Origin: Bowmanella denitrificans
GTDB taxonomy: Bacteria; Pseudomonadota; Gammaproteobacteria; Enterobacterales; Alteromonadaceae
Assembly: GCF_002887595.1 (NCBI RefSeq)
Contig: NZ_PEBU01000007.1
Coordinates: 124,001 to 188,000 of the forward strand
Direction of reading: 5' to 3'
Length of the DNA stretch: 64,000 nt
The position numbers and the translations under genes were made by a program. The notes below the pieces were generated by a model, which did not search any database, was not told the origin of the DNA, and saw only the letters and a list, made by a program, of their open reading frames with translations. This document shows positions 8,287-18,111 of this stretch, piece after piece. The stretch's first letter is position 1; the number at the start of each line of letters is the position of its first letter.

Positions 8287-9969
8287 TCAGGCTTTGTCTT
8301 TAGCCTGTTTGTCCTTGAAATCACGCCAGTACTCGTTGACCGTTTCTTTCATTTCCTTATGCAGCACCATAATACCGAACAGGTTAGGCAGGGTCATCAC
8401 TACAATGGCCACGGCCGCCAGGTTCCATACCAGGGTGGTATCAGAGAAAGACGCCCAGAAGAAGCCCGCGACGTAAAACACCCGATATGGCATCACCGAA
8501 CGGGGGCCAAGCAGATAGGTCATGGCCCTGTCACCGTAATAAGACCAGGCAATGGCGGTGGAGAACGCAAACAATAGCAAGCCGATAGATACGATGTACT
8601 GACCGTAGTCGCCAAAAAATCCGCGCGTAAAGGCCAGCGTAGTAAGCTGCGCCGAATGCACCAGCGATTTGCCCGACACCAGAATATTGTCTTTTTGCAG
8701 GCGACCGTCCACAACATTCAGGGTACCGGTGTAAAGGTCTTCTTTGGCATCAACACTAAATACCACCTCTTCGGCAATGGAGCGGGCATTGATAATAGTG
8801 AAACCGCGACTTACCGCTTTACCTGCCACCACTTCAATTTTACCGTTGAATGTTTCAACACTGTGCCCCTCTTCTTTGTTGAGGTAGAGGAATAACTGAT
8901 GACGGTCTTCGTCCCGTTGCTCTTCGTACTGTCCGGCCAGAATCATCATATCGGCGCGTTCAAATTCGTTGTCGAATTTTTCTTTCCAGACACCAGAAGA
9001 CAAAATCACCAAGCCTGTCAGGGTACAGATAATAATGGTATCGATAAACGGCTCAAGGATGGACACCATACCTTCTGATACGGGTTCGTCGGCCTTGGCA
9101 GCAGCGTGAGCAATAGGCGCAGAGCCTTGTCCCGCTTCGTTAGAGAACAGACCACGGTTTACCCCACGGTTAAAGGCATATGCAATAGTAGCGCCCAAAA
9201 AGCCGCCTGCCGCGGCTGAGCCGGTAAAGGCGTCAGAGATAACGGACGCAAAGGCCGGGCCTATGTTCTCGACGTTGTACAAAATAACGGCCAGCGCACC
9301 AATGACATACAGCACCGACATAAAAGGTACAATTTTGGACGTAACTTTAGCAATGCGGTGAATCCCCCCCAGGATGACCAGACCAAGCAATACCGCCAGT
9401 ACACCACCGGTCAGCATCGGTTCCAGGCCAAAGGTTGCCTGCATACCCTGCGCGATATTGTTGATTTGCGGCAGGTTACCGGTACCGAATGAACTGATGA
9501 CCGTAGCAATGGCAAAGGCGACCGCCAGCCATTTCATATTCAGTCGACGATCCATATAGTACATGGGGCCACCGGCCATGGTGCCATCTTCGGTTTTCAC
9601 CCGGTATTTGTGCGAAAGTGTGACTTCTACAAACTTTGTTGTCATGCCCAAAAAGGCGGTGGCCCACATCCAGAACAATGCAGCCGGCCCGCCCAGAAAA
9701 ATGGCGAAGGCAACACCACCAATATTGCCTGTCCCTACCGTACCGGACAAGGCTGTGGTCAGGGCCTGAAAGTGTGTGGTATCACCAGGGGCACCTTTCT
9801 TATCCAGCTTGCCGCTGACGACCAGCCAGGCATGCTTAAAGTAGCGGATCTGGGGAAAGCCCAGATACAGAGTAAAAAACAAACCAACGCCCAGCAGCAC
9901 ATAAGGAAACCAGGCGGCACTTCCCAACATGCCGTCCAGGCTGAGTAAAAACTGATTGAAGGATTCCAA
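8287..9969 (-). CDS. Alanine/glycine:cation symporter (AGCS) with an extra domain
   Basis: 560 residues. The family signatures are present: [15 protein letters not shown] (76-90), GGPMYYMDR, and [20 protein letters not shown] (271-290). It should import alanine or glycine with Na+ across the inner membrane. AGCS proteins are usually about 450-490 residues. Here the excess is a single hydrophilic insertion at about residues 328-438, between SSGVW and [10 protein letters not shown]. The initiation codon appears to be TTG at 9967-9969, backed by AAGGGGAACGCG; the next in-frame ATG would remove the first 13 residues. Confidence 0.88.
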   Translation of the reverse strand: MESFNQFLLSLDGMLGSAAWFPYVLLGVGLFFTLYLGFPQIRYFKHAWLVVSGKLDKKGAPGDTTHFQALTTALSGTVGTGNIGGVAFAIFLGGPAALFWMWATAFLGMTTKFVEVTLSHKYRVKTEDGTMAGGPMYYMDRRLNMKWLAVAFAIATVISSFGTGNLPQINNIAQGMQATFGLEPMLTGGVLAVLLGLVILGGIHRIAKVTSKIVPFMSVLYVIGALAVILYNVENIGPAFASVISDAFTGSAAAGGFLGATIAYAFNRGVNRGLFSNEAGQGSAPIAHAAAKADEPVSEGMVSILEPFIDTIIICTLTGLVILSSGVWKEKFDNEFERADMMILAGQYEEQRDEDRHQLFLYLNKEEGHSVETFNGKIEVVAGKAVSRGFTIINARSIAEEVVFSVDAKEDLYTGTLNVVDGRLQKDNILVSGKSLVHSAQLTTLAFTRGFFGDYGQYIVSIGLLLFAFSTAIAWSYYGDRAMTYLLGPRSVMPYRVFYVAGFFWASFSDTTLVWNLAAVAIVVMTLPNLFGIMVLHKEMKETVNEYWRDFKDKQAKDKA

Positions 9970-10082
9970 CGCGTTCCCCTTTGTTATCGTTATTCAGGTT
10001 CAGATGACCATCTGTTGCTAAAATCTGCCCGGCGCGCGTCCAGCGTGCCAGGCACTGCGGCAATACCGCTTATTGTTATAGT

Positions 10083-10105
10083 GGGAAAGTCAGACTTTCC
10101 CTTTT
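10083..10105 (+). terminator. Hairpin with T tail of unclear ownership
   Basis: GGGAAAGT/ACTTTCCC stem with a 3-base loop followed on the plus strand by TTTTG. No plus-strand gene ends here; both flanking genes are on the minus strand. It may block readthrough from the opposite strand. Confidence 0.35.
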
Positions 10106-10137
10106 GCTTATTCGGGCTTCCCTACCCTATAGAGTCA

Positions 10138-11262
10138 TTAAAGCTGGCTGAGTGCGGCGCGAATGGCAACCAGTACATCCTCGCCCAGTTTTCTGCTTCG
10201 CTGAGGTGACCAGCCATAGGCTGCACAGGGCAACTCAGCATTATCTTTAAACGGCATTTCCAGGGTATAAGCCAGACATTGGTAGTCATTGCCAATGGCA
10301 TTGGAGCCCACGGTCAGGTTAGCTTCACCTGGCTTATCTTTGGGATAACCGTAGGTATCCTGAAATTCCGGCGTGGCTAACATTAATGCCTGCTTAAAGG
10401 TACTTTCCAGATGAGCGAGCTTATCGTTGTAATTGGGCGTACCTTCACCACCGGCGACAAAGTTGTAGGGTAAAGCTTCATCACCATGCACATCCAGGAA
10501 CATATCAACGCCTGTTTGCTGCATTTTTTGCCGCACATGATAAACCTCGGGGCTGTTTTCCAAAGAGGGATGCGCCCACTCACGGTTGAGGTTCACCCCT
10601 TTGGCATTGGTGCGTAAATGGCCGCGGACCGAGCCGTCTGGGTTCATATTAGGCACCACATAGAACACCGCCTGTTCCAGCAGTTGTCTGGAAAGACCGT
10701 CGTCTTCATTCAGCAGCCTTTCCAGCAGGCCTTCGATCAACCACTCGGCCATGGTTTCACCCGGATGCTGACGCGCGACAATCCACACGGCCTTTTTGCC
10801 GGGTTCAGCATGGCCGATGGTCAGTAATGACATATCGCGACCGTCCAGTGTTTCGCCCAAATGACTTAGTTCGCAGTCAAAAGACGTCTGCGCCCAGGCC
10901 AGTAAATCCAAATGACGTTCATATGAATACGGGGCAAAGTAGGCGTAATAGGTGGTGGCATATTCGGGGGTGTGGTCGATCGTCAGGGTATCACCGTCAA
11001 ACTCGCAGTCCACCCGGAACCACTCCTGACGGTCATAAGACGCAACCGCCTGATAACCCTGCCAGCCGTCTGGGTATGCTGATTTGGCTAAATCGCCAAT
11101 ACGTAGTTTGTGGTTAACCATAGGCTGACTCTCCAGCCTGAAATGGAACCATTGATAAAAGTCAGATTGGTTGTCTTTTTTGATGGTCAGATGGATATCG
11201 TCGGGGCGCTCAGCCCGCACCACCTGAATATTACCGCTATCAAAATTGCAGCTTATTCTCAT
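10138..11262 (-). CDS. M14 family zinc carboxypeptidase (cytosolic type)
   Basis: 374 residues without a signal peptide. An N-terminal beta-rich domain (about 1-115) precedes an M14 catalytic domain. Zinc ligands are His166 and Glu169 in RQHPGET and His259 in DVHGDE. The substrate-binding NREW is at 226-229 and the general base is Glu335 in YTLEMPF. This two-domain layout matches the bacterial relatives of cytosolic carboxypeptidases (M14D-like). The substrate in bacteria is unknown. Monocistronic; no clear ribosome site is seen before the ATG. Confidence 0.88.
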   Translation of the reverse strand: MRISCNFDSGNIQVVRAERPDDIHLTIKKDNQSDFYQWFHFRLESQPMVNHKLRIGDLAKSAYPDGWQGYQAVASYDRQEWFRVDCEFDGDTLTIDHTPEYATTYYAYFAPYSYERHLDLLAWAQTSFDCELSHLGETLDGRDMSLLTIGHAEPGKKAVWIVARQHPGETMAEWLIEGLLERLLNEDDGLSRQLLEQAVFYVVPNMNPDGSVRGHLRTNAKGVNLNREWAHPSLENSPEVYHVRQKMQQTGVDMFLDVHGDEALPYNFVAGGEGTPNYNDKLAHLESTFKQALMLATPEFQDTYGYPKDKPGEANLTVGSNAIGNDYQCLAYTLEMPFKDNAELPCAAYGWSPQRSRKLGEDVLVAIRAALSQL

Positions 11263-11373
11263 TGTAAATATGACGTTAGGTGAATGACCGCGCTAATCTA
11301 ACATAAAGTGCATCATTTCTCACAAGCTAAAAGGGTCGAACCAGCCGCTTAGCCCCCAATCAGCGCGTGAAAC

Positions 11374-11862
11374 CTAAAGCGCCAGAGCCTGGCGCACTTT
11401 CAGGCCGATAGTTGAGCTATAGCCCATATCGCTGGCAACGATGCGATTGTCTGCGTCAAGCAAATAATAGGTGGGGTATCCCAATACCCGGAAGTGCTGC
11501 TTTAGCCCTTCGTGGCCCAGCAGAATATCGCCTTTCACCTGGTTATCCTCAACAAATTCAGCCACATCATTGAGCGAGGCATAATCCATCGCCACGCGTT
11601 TGATATTAAGCTGCTCGTGATCCAGCCCGTCCAAATTACCTATGCTGACTGCACAGATATTGCACCAGGGGGCAAAAAAGTAAATCAGCGTTGGCTTACC
11701 TGGCTCTGCCAGTTCAGCAGTACCGCCCTGTAGCAGTGGCAAGGCGGTCACTGAAACCTCACTGCCGGTGTCCAGCAAATGGCGTTTCTGCCACTGATAA
11801 ATGGCCCCCAGAGCCAGTAATAACAGCAGCCACTGCAGGGAGGATAAGAGTCTTTTACGCAT
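11374..11862 (-). CDS. Membrane-anchored thioredoxin-like protein (TlpA/ScsD type)
   Basis: 162 residues. One N-terminal membrane anchor (about residues 8-22) and a periplasmic thioredoxin fold with active site WCNIC (Cys67, Cys70) and the cis-Pro loop GYPTYYLLD. Such proteins carry out disulfide reduction outside the membrane, often for ScsB/DsbD-type systems, but no partner gene is nearby. ATG at 11862 is preferred; a GTG at 11877 would lie too close to the only AGGG ribosome site. Confidence 0.82.
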   Translation of the reverse strand: MRKRLLSSLQWLLLLLALGAIYQWQKRHLLDTGSEVSVTALPLLQGGTAELAEPGKPTLIYFFAPWCNICAVSIGNLDGLDHEQLNIKRVAMDYASLNDVAEFVEDNQVKGDILLGHEGLKQHFRVLGYPTYYLLDADNRIVASDMGYSSTIGLKVRQALAL

Positions 11863-11915
11863 TAAATAAGTATTCACCCTGAAAAAGTCTTTAAACAGAC
11901 CGTAAAAGGCGAAAC

Positions 11916-12260
11916 TTATTGCAACTTTGACTGAAAAGACAAGGCAAATCCGCCAGGTGGCTGTAAAAAGTAGATACGTTCACCATGTTCATCCATGGGC
12001 CCCTGCGGTGACAATCCCTGTTCTTTGGCCTGGGCCGCAAAGGCATCGGCATCGTCCACCAGGATCTGCAACATAAAACCGGCCGGCATATGCTCGGATT
12101 GCTGCCAGATTTCTACCCAACTGCTTCCGGCCGGGAAAATCGCGCCACTGTCACCAAAATCACAGCCATCAAGACGAGGTAACCCCAACTTGTCAAAAAA
12201 CGCGATCACCTCATCCGCATGGTCAGTAATGCGGCAAAAACGTAATCCCAGAATCTGCAT
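11916..12260 (-). CDS. VOC (glyoxalase/bleomycin-resistance fold) protein
   Basis: 114 residues, one beta-alpha-beta-beta-beta pair typical of the vicinal oxygen chelate superfamily, ending in YFLQPPGGFALSFQ. The enzymatic role cannot be read from sequence. The start has a strong AAGGAGAATAACG ribosome site. Divergent from the M15 peptidase gene. Confidence 0.8.
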   Translation of the reverse strand: MQILGLRFCRITDHADEVIAFFDKLGLPRLDGCDFGDSGAIFPAGSSWVEIWQQSEHMPAGFMLQILVDDADAFAAQAKEQGLSPQGPMDEHGERIYFLQPPGGFALSFQSKLQ

Positions 12261-12361
12261 CGTTATTCTCCTTAAAAATCTGAGTTTACTTTTTTTGTTC
12301 GAATTGGCGAATTTTTATTCACCGACTAGAGTCACTTTATCCCCTTTGCTGGAGAATCACT

Positions 12362-12916
12362 ATGGCGTCACGGGACCTAAATGACCTGGTGCCTGAAGTA
12401 AAAGTCAAAGCGCAACAAGTAATACAGTTTTGTCGTGATGTTGGTGGCTTTGACTTGTTAATTTACTGCACGTTAAGGCCATTGCAAGAGCAGGCCAGGC
12501 TTTACCGGCAGTCCAGGGCCAGAGCGGAAATAGAGGACAAACAAAACAAGTTTCGCCAACGTGGCTTTGGCTTTCTGGCTGATATTATTCACCAGGTTGG
12601 CCCTTGTTATGGCCGTCATGTCACTAATGCCGCGCCGGGCGAGTCCTGGCATAACTATGGTGAGGCCTGGGACGCGGTACCATTGCTGGGTGGCAAACCG
12701 GAATGGAGCTATGTGGATGCCAAAGAACACTGGGACATTTATGGTCAGGGAGTACGTGAAGTCGGTATGCACTGGGCCGGGGACTGGCAAAGCTTTCGTG
12801 AATTCCCCCACGCCCAGTTGCGCCCGGGTGGCAACCCATTAAAAACGCAACAGCCAGATGAACTGCTGGCCATTTTACGCGGTAATGGTTTGCTTGCTGA
12901 GGGGATGTTGGTTTAA
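12362..12916 (+). CDS. M15 family (endolysin-like) peptidase
   Basis: 184 residues. The M15 zinc-site pattern is present: SWHNYGEAWDAV gives His and Asp seven residues apart, and a second His lies in EFPHAQL. This arrangement matches L-alanyl-D-glutamate or D-Ala-D-Ala peptidases of the M15 endolysin subgroup. No signal peptide is seen, so it would need a holin or lysis to reach peptidoglycan, or act inside on recycled muropeptides. No other phage gene is present nearby. GGAG precedes the ATG. Confidence 0.82.
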   Translation: MASRDLNDLVPEVKVKAQQVIQFCRDVGGFDLLIYCTLRPLQEQARLYRQSRARAEIEDKQNKFRQRGFGFLADIIHQVGPCYGRHVTNAAPGESWHNYGEAWDAVPLLGGKPEWSYVDAKEHWDIYGQGVREVGMHWAGDWQSFREFPHAQLRPGGNPLKTQQPDELLAILRGNGLLAEGMLV

Positions 12917-12925
12917 CCCCTAAAT

Positions 12926-12956
12926 GCAAAATACCGGGACAAGCCCGGTATTTTGC
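12926..12956. terminator. Bidirectional terminator between convergent genes
   Basis: A perfect 13-bp inverted repeat (GCAAAATACCGGG/CCCGGTATTTTGC) with a 5-base loop sits between the M15 peptidase (plus) and Ig-lipoprotein (minus) stops. The A-rich and T-rich arms give a T tail in both directions. Confidence 0.85.
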
Positions 12957-12972
12957 TCTTCAGAGAAGACGA

Positions 12973-15201
12973 TTAGAGTACATCAGTACAATTAGCCCCG
13001 GTACCATACCAGCTATTGGGTGGAGATGACTTTTCGTCTGCGGCATCAGCACCAGCATAGTCAAGAATATAGACTTGGCCTTCTGCATCTTCTGTACGCT
13101 CAGAACGACCCAGCACTTTAATAATCACACTGGTCCAGGGCGCTCGGTCTTTTGGATATTCGTACTGTAAGGTAACCCGTCCGTTCTCATCGGTGATCGA
13201 ATCACTGTCTTTGAATCTGAGGCTGCCAACAATACCCGGCGTCAGGAAGGTGTCACCATTAGTATCTTCGTCAACCGTAGCGCTTTGATCCAGTAAACCG
13301 TTATCATTGACGTCCTCGCTGACACAAGTGGCGGTGACAACCGGTACCCATACTTCCCTAATACTGTCCCATTGCCAGGTCCCTTTACGGTAATAGCCGC
13401 CTTGGCTGTATGGCAGAGGCTCCAGCACGGCACGTAAGTCTTCGTTCGCTATAGGCGCACCATCGGAGCCGGTAACGAAAACGGCAAACTCTTTGATATA
13501 GGTGGTGTTATCCTCGGGTACCACAACAACGTTGCCCGAGCCAAGCGTAATATCAAACGGACGGTTGGCCACAGTTAACAATGTTGAGCCTTCCACGCTA
13601 CGATTGTCTGCCACCACAGCCTTAATATTGACAGATTCGGCACCGGTAACGGCATTAGACGTAAAGACCACTGTAGCAACCCCGCGATTATCAGTAATAG
13701 CGGTTGGCGCAGAAATAGAGCCAGCGCTGGTGTCATCTACGGTAAATTCCACCTGTTTGTTTTTAACCAGGTTACCATCAGGATCCAACACCAATGCGGT
13801 AATAGTCGCAGTTTGACCATTAGGACCGACGGTATCCGGCGTGGCATCCACAATAATGCGATCCGCCTGCGTGGCCACAAACTCAACCTGAGCGCGGGCA
13901 GTGACAATATTGCCATTAGCGTCCGTACCTTCGGCAGAAATTGCGGCCAGTCCGGCATTGTTGGAGCGGATATTGACTGCCGCTATACCACTGGCATTGG
14001 TTGTGGCGGTATGGGAGGAAACAAATTCCCCGCGTGAGGTATTAAAAGCCACCGTGCCACCTGAGTAAGCCACACCATTTTTAAACCAGCGCACACTGAT
14101 TGAACTGGAGGTATTAATTGGGATCTGTTTAGTTGTGGAAGCAGGTAAGCCCTGAAAACTAAAGTCATCCTGCTGAATGGTAACCGTAAAGCTGGCCTGC
14201 GCATTAAGTGCCCGTGCGGTAATAGCATCTTGCCCTGCGCTGGTGGCCCGGTACTTCACCAGAATCTGCCCATTGGCACCGGTTAATACCGTATCACTGC
14301 TTAAATCTGGAAATTCACCACTTTGACTGGTGAGCTGCACTGCCCGCTCAACCAGACCATTTCCGTCAGAATCCGCTACAGTAATAGCAAATTCCGCCTC
14401 ATCATTGATGATGACAGAAGACGGACCATTTATTTTCACTGTGGTTCCAACCACCCGAATAGTAAGCTGTGCTGTCTGATTCCCAGCCGTTGCAGTAACG
14501 GTAATATCCCGGTTTTCCGGTTCATTGCGGGTACTCAGTACATTGTTGGCCAAACCTTCAGCATCGGAGGTCACCAGGCTGCTAGTGAGCTGCCCTGAAC
14601 TGGCACTAAAGCGCACATCAACATCTTCAACCACTGCATTAGATGAATTCTGCACAAGGGCAATCAACTCAATGCCGTCAGCACCTGATGAAGGTAAAAT
14701 AGTATTCTGGCCTTTGGCAAACAAGCTCAGTTTGGCAATATCTACTGAAGTCTGATTACCGTCTCCGGCTGACGTGAGATTCAGGGTAAAGTCATCAGAT
14801 TCACCGCTGCGGGCAACCACACTAAAGCCACCTGCAACTTCACCAGCTTTAATGCCAATTTCAGCAATGCCATCAGAATTTGACGTGGCTGTGCCGCTGG
14901 CAGGATCAAATGTCGCATAGCCATCGGCAGGCATAACAAAGGTGACGAGTTTATTGGCAGCATTGGCACCATTTACCTGAGTTTTGGCTCTGATACGCCA
15001 CGGCGTGGCAGCGCTCAGCGTGCTATTGCTGGGATTCACTTCGTTACCCTGGGCATCCACAACAGTAAAGCCGATTGTGACTTCCTCAACCGGTGTAGTG
15101 GGATTACCCCCACCATCGGTGCTAAGTGAGCCACCGCCGCCACAGGCAACGAGCAGCAGGCTCAATAAATAAACAGCTACGACTTTAAAGGTTGACTTCA
15201 T
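12973..15201 (-). CDS. Lipoprotein with tandem bacterial Ig-like domains
   Basis: 742 residues. The signal peptide ends in LLVAC followed by a Gly-rich linker (GGGGSLSTDGGG). The body has at least five Big_1/invasin-like repeats, each with a recurring pattern such as TDNRGVATVVFTS, TNASGIAAVNIRS and TDENGRVTLQYEYP. This type of protein is a surface or periplasmic adhesin-like structural protein. The C-terminal 150 residues (from about 590) do not look like a standard Ig repeat and include an Asp-rich stretch DVNDNGLLDQSATVDEDTNGD that could bind calcium. Ligand unknown. Confidence 0.82.
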   Translation of the reverse strand: MKSTFKVVAVYLLSLLLVACGGGGSLSTDGGGNPTTPVEEVTIGFTVVDAQGNEVNPSNSTLSAATPWRIRAKTQVNGANAANKLVTFVMPADGYATFDPASGTATSNSDGIAEIGIKAGEVAGGFSVVARSGESDDFTLNLTSAGDGNQTSVDIAKLSLFAKGQNTILPSSGADGIELIALVQNSSNAVVEDVDVRFSASSGQLTSSLVTSDAEGLANNVLSTRNEPENRDITVTATAGNQTAQLTIRVVGTTVKINGPSSVIINDEAEFAITVADSDGNGLVERAVQLTSQSGEFPDLSSDTVLTGANGQILVKYRATSAGQDAITARALNAQASFTVTIQQDDFSFQGLPASTTKQIPINTSSSISVRWFKNGVAYSGGTVAFNTSRGEFVSSHTATTNASGIAAVNIRSNNAGLAAISAEGTDANGNIVTARAQVEFVATQADRIIVDATPDTVGPNGQTATITALVLDPDGNLVKNKQVEFTVDDTSAGSISAPTAITDNRGVATVVFTSNAVTGAESVNIKAVVADNRSVEGSTLLTVANRPFDITLGSGNVVVVPEDNTTYIKEFAVFVTGSDGAPIANEDLRAVLEPLPYSQGGYYRKGTWQWDSIREVWVPVVTATCVSEDVNDNGLLDQSATVDEDTNGDTFLTPGIVGSLRFKDSDSITDENGRVTLQYEYPKDRAPWTSVIIKVLGRSERTEDAEGQVYILDYAGADAADEKSSPPNSWYGTGANCTDVL

Positions 15202-15329
15202 TCTTATCTCCCTAACCTCTGATTGTCTTATGGATAAGCCGTTTGTCTGAATTGGGTATTTTTTAATTTCAGCTTATCCGGCAAAATTGTTAGTCTTAGC
15301 CGCTTATAACTATAACGACCTGGACATCT

Positions 15330-16676
15330 ATGGCCCACACTGCAACCAAGTACAGTCTTACCACCAGAATTTTCTTCGGCATGCTGGCCGGCATTCTGTT
15401 AGGAACCCTTCTTCGAGCCCTGTTTGATGATAGCGGAGATTTTGCCTTCCGGGTATTAGGCCTGGAGGTTTCTACGTATACGCTTCTGGTAGAAGGTATA
15501 TTTAATATCATAGGTAAAATTTTTATCGCCAGCCTGCAAATGTTGGTGGTGCCGCTGGTTTTTGTGTCGCTGGTCTGTGGCACCTGTAACCTGTCAGACC
15601 CAAGTAAATTGGGGCGTCTGGGAGGCAAGTCAATTTTGCTCTACTTATTTACCACTGCGCTGGCCATCAGTTTGGCGGTGTCGTTCGCGCTGCTGGTCGC
15701 CCCGGGTGAAGGTATAAACCTGGATACCAACACCACCTTCAGTGCCAAGGAAGCCCCTTCCCTGTCTGAGGTGATCATTAATATGTTCCCCACCAATCCC
15801 ATCAATGCCATGGCCGAAGGAAACATGCTGCAGATTATTGTTTTCTCAGTTTTGTTCGGTGTGGCGATGGCCATGTCTGGCAGTGCAGGCAAACGTTTGG
15901 GCGACTTATTTGAAGATTTAAACAAGGTGGTGATGCGCCTGGTAACGATTCTGATGAACCTGGCACCATATGGGGTATTCGCCCTGATGGCCAAGCTGTT
16001 TGCCACCATTGGCTTTGACACCTTTACCAGCTTACTGAAGTACTTCTTCCTGGTCCTCTTTGTGCTGCTGGTACACGCCTTTGTATCTTACCCGCTGTTG
16101 CTTAAACTGTTGTCCGGCCTCAATCCTGTGCAACTGATTAAAAAGATGCGCGACGCGGCACTGTTTGCCTTTAGTACGTCCAGCAGCAGCGCTACCCTGC
16201 CGGTTACTCTGGAAACCGCACGCAATAAGTTAGGCGTTAAAAATACCGTGGCCTCTTTTACCGTACCTTTGGGCGCCACCATCAATATGGATGGCACCGC
16301 CATTATGCAGGGCGTAGCCACGGTATTTATTGCTCAGGTTTATGGGGTGGATTTGTCGGTTTCAGACTATCTGATGGTGATCCTGACCGCAACCCTGGCA
16401 TCCATTGGCACGGCGGGTGTACCTGGTGTAGGCCTGATTATGCTGGCCATGGTATTGCAGCAGGTTGGTTTACCGGTGGAAGGGATTGCCCTGATTATTG
16501 GGGTTGATCGGTTGCTGGATATGACCCGCACCGCCGTCAATGTCACCGGAGACTGCACCGTGGCCTGTATTGTGGCCAAAAGCGAAGGGGAACTGGACCT
16601 GGACACCTACAACAACCCCAATGCCGGTGCCCGTGAGGAAAATGTGGATTTCGAGCACTTCGAGAAAAATCGATAA
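15330..16676 (+). CDS. Dicarboxylate/amino acid:cation symporter (DAACS/SDF family)
   Basis: 448 residues with about eight transmembrane helices and the family's re-entrant loops. Signature motifs are SSSSATLPVT (HP1 serine-rich loop), NMDGTA, and DRLLDMTRTAVNVTGD (substrate- and cation-binding TM8). It takes up glutamate, aspartate or C4-dicarboxylates with H+ or Na+; which one cannot be decided. Monocistronic, ended by a strong terminator. Confidence 0.9.
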   Translation: MAHTATKYSLTTRIFFGMLAGILLGTLLRALFDDSGDFAFRVLGLEVSTYTLLVEGIFNIIGKIFIASLQMLVVPLVFVSLVCGTCNLSDPSKLGRLGGKSILLYLFTTALAISLAVSFALLVAPGEGINLDTNTTFSAKEAPSLSEVIINMFPTNPINAMAEGNMLQIIVFSVLFGVAMAMSGSAGKRLGDLFEDLNKVVMRLVTILMNLAPYGVFALMAKLFATIGFDTFTSLLKYFFLVLFVLLVHAFVSYPLLLKLLSGLNPVQLIKKMRDAALFAFSTSSSSATLPVTLETARNKLGVKNTVASFTVPLGATINMDGTAIMQGVATVFIAQVYGVDLSVSDYLMVILTATLASIGTAGVPGVGLIMLAMVLQQVGLPVEGIALIIGVDRLLDMTRTAVNVTGDCTVACIVAKSEGELDLDTYNNPNAGAREENVDFEHFEKNR

Positions 16677-16701
16677 AGCTCACCGCCCTTCTAGCAACAC
16701 A

Positions 16702-16731
16702 AAAAAACCGCAAGTCATTGCGGTTTTTTAT
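16702..16731 (+). terminator. Terminator of the DAACS symporter
   Basis: AAAAAACCGCAA/TTGCGGTTTTTT inverted repeat (loop GTCA) with a T-rich end, 26 bases after the stop. Confidence 0.9.
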
Positions 16732-16987
16732 ATCCAGGGATGGATGGTATGTCGGTGTAGCATGGAGCATTCACCGACGATATCCAGGGATGGTATGTCG
16801 GTGTAGCACGGAGCACTCACCGACGATATCCAAGGATGGATGGACAGAAAAGCCGCTCCTGCGTTTTCTGCACTTCCACCGTCCATGGTGGTCGTATTCC
16901 GGTGTGGCATGGAACACTCACCGACAATTTCCAGAGAAGGTCACAGGTCGGCGCTGTAAGAACGTTCGCCGACACAGCTCTTACAGC
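16731..16987. repeat. Array of hairpin-forming repeats (GTCGGTG...CACCGAC)
   Basis: Units beginning TATCCAGGGATGG and containing a GTCGGTG/CACCGAC hairpin occur at 16731-16780 and 16781-16826. A third start (TATCCAAGGATGG) at 16827 is diverged. A fourth hairpin (CCGGTGTGGCATGGAACACTC then ACCGAC) is at 16899-16925, and a fifth (GTCGGCG/CGCCGAC) at 16947-16973. A last inverted repeat, GCTGTAAGA/TCTTACAGC (16953-16987), overlaps the sohB stop codon. No credible coding frame is seen. Confidence 0.8.
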
Positions 16988-18009
16988 GGATGCTGTGATT
17001 TCTGCCACCAGCGGCCGATGCTGGACTCGATGGCCAGACTGGCTGCTTTGCCCAGTTTTTCCATCAGGTTTTTCTTACGGCTGTATTTAACCTGGAAGAT
17101 TTTTTTGTCCTGATTGGCTTTAAGCAAAAAGTCATCTGAGGTCTGCAGTGCATCCACCAGTTTTAGTTCCAGTGCCTGCACTCCGTACCAGTACTCGCCA
17201 GTGGCAACTTTGTCCAGTTCCAGTTCACTGCGATGCTGCTGCACAAACCCTTTAAACAGCTTATGCACTTCTTCCAGCTCTTCACGAAACTTCTGACGGC
17301 CCGCCTCGTTGTTTTCACCAAATACAGTCAGGGTACGTTTAAACTCGCCGGCAGTATGCTGCTCCCAATCAATATCGTGCTTCTTCAGCAACTTATTAAA
17401 GTTGGGAAGCTGGGCAATCACGCCTATGGAGCCAATAATGGCAAACTTGGATGCAATAACCGTATCCGCCACACAAGCCATCATATAGCCACCGCTGGCC
17501 GCCACTTTGTCCACCGCAACGGTTAGCTTAATGTCGGCGTCGCGTAAACGCTGCAATTGTGACGCGGCCAGACCATAACCATGTACCACACCACCACCGC
17601 TCTCCAGACGTACTAAAACCTCGTCCTGGGGTTTGGCGATACATAGAATCGCAGTAACTTCCTCTCTTAGTGAGTCCACTTCGTGGGCATCCATAGAGCC
17701 CTTAAAGTCCACCACAAATAAGTTAGGTTTTGGCTCGTCGGGGTCAGATTTGTTCTTTTTTTGCTCCTGCTTCTTTTGTTTCTTCAGTGCCTTTTCTTGC
17801 TGTTTCCATTCATCCTTACTCAGAATCATCTGCTTAGCATGTTGAGTCAGCTCATCAAGACGTTCAGAAACAGAATGGATTTCCAGCTCACCTTTGTCGG
17901 CTTTCTGCCGGCTGGCCAAACCAATAATGCCCCCCACCGCTAATAGCAGGGCAACAACCAGGGTGGCGGCCTTGGCCGTAAATAGTCCGTATTCGTATAG
18001 AAATTCCAA
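16981..18009 (-). CDS. sohB: Inner-membrane serine protease SohB
   Basis: 342 residues of the S49 signal-peptide-peptidase-like family. A membrane anchor (about 10-30) is followed by a charged, Lys/Glu/Gln-rich segment and the protease core with KVAASGGYMMAC (catalytic Ser) and IGSIGVIAQ. SohB is a multicopy suppressor of degP loss in E. coli. The start is a TTG at 18007-18009 with GGAG 8 bases upstream; it gives LEFLYEYGLFTAK, which aligns with the E. coli start MELLSEYGLFLAK. No in-frame ATG occurs near it. Confidence 0.9.
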   Translation of the reverse strand: MEFLYEYGLFTAKAATLVVALLLAVGGIIGLASRQKADKGELEIHSVSERLDELTQHAKQMILSKDEWKQQEKALKKQKKQEQKKNKSDPDEPKPNLFVVDFKGSMDAHEVDSLREEVTAILCIAKPQDEVLVRLESGGGVVHGYGLAASQLQRLRDADIKLTVAVDKVAASGGYMMACVADTVIASKFAIIGSIGVIAQLPNFNKLLKKHDIDWEQHTAGEFKRTLTVFGENNEAGRQKFREELEEVHKLFKGFVQQHRSELELDKVATGEYWYGVQALELKLVDALQTSDDFLLKANQDKKIFQVKYSRKKNLMEKLGKAASLAIESSIGRWWQKSQHPL

Positions 18010-18062
18010 GCTTGATTCTCCAAATTGGTCATGCTGTTGAATGTGGGGACGATGGCAGAAAA

Positions 18063-18093
18063 AATAAAGCCAGGTCAAGGACCTGGCTTTATG
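18063..18093 (-). terminator. Terminator of the VolA-like lipase gene
   Basis: A perfect 13-bp stem (ATAAAGCCAGGTC/GACCTGGCTTTAT, loop AAG) is followed on the minus strand by a run of six T residues. It lies 20 bases past the lipase stop. Confidence 0.9.
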
Positions 18094-18111
18094 TTTCTAC
18101 ACTTTGGTTGA

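Noticed and set aside
12362-12916. Prophage remnant around the M15 endolysin-like gene
   Set aside because: No other phage gene, integrase or attachment site is visible, and base composition matches its neighbours.
16731-16987. CRISPR array
   Set aside because: Units are of unequal length, adjoin without unique spacers, and no cas gene is near.
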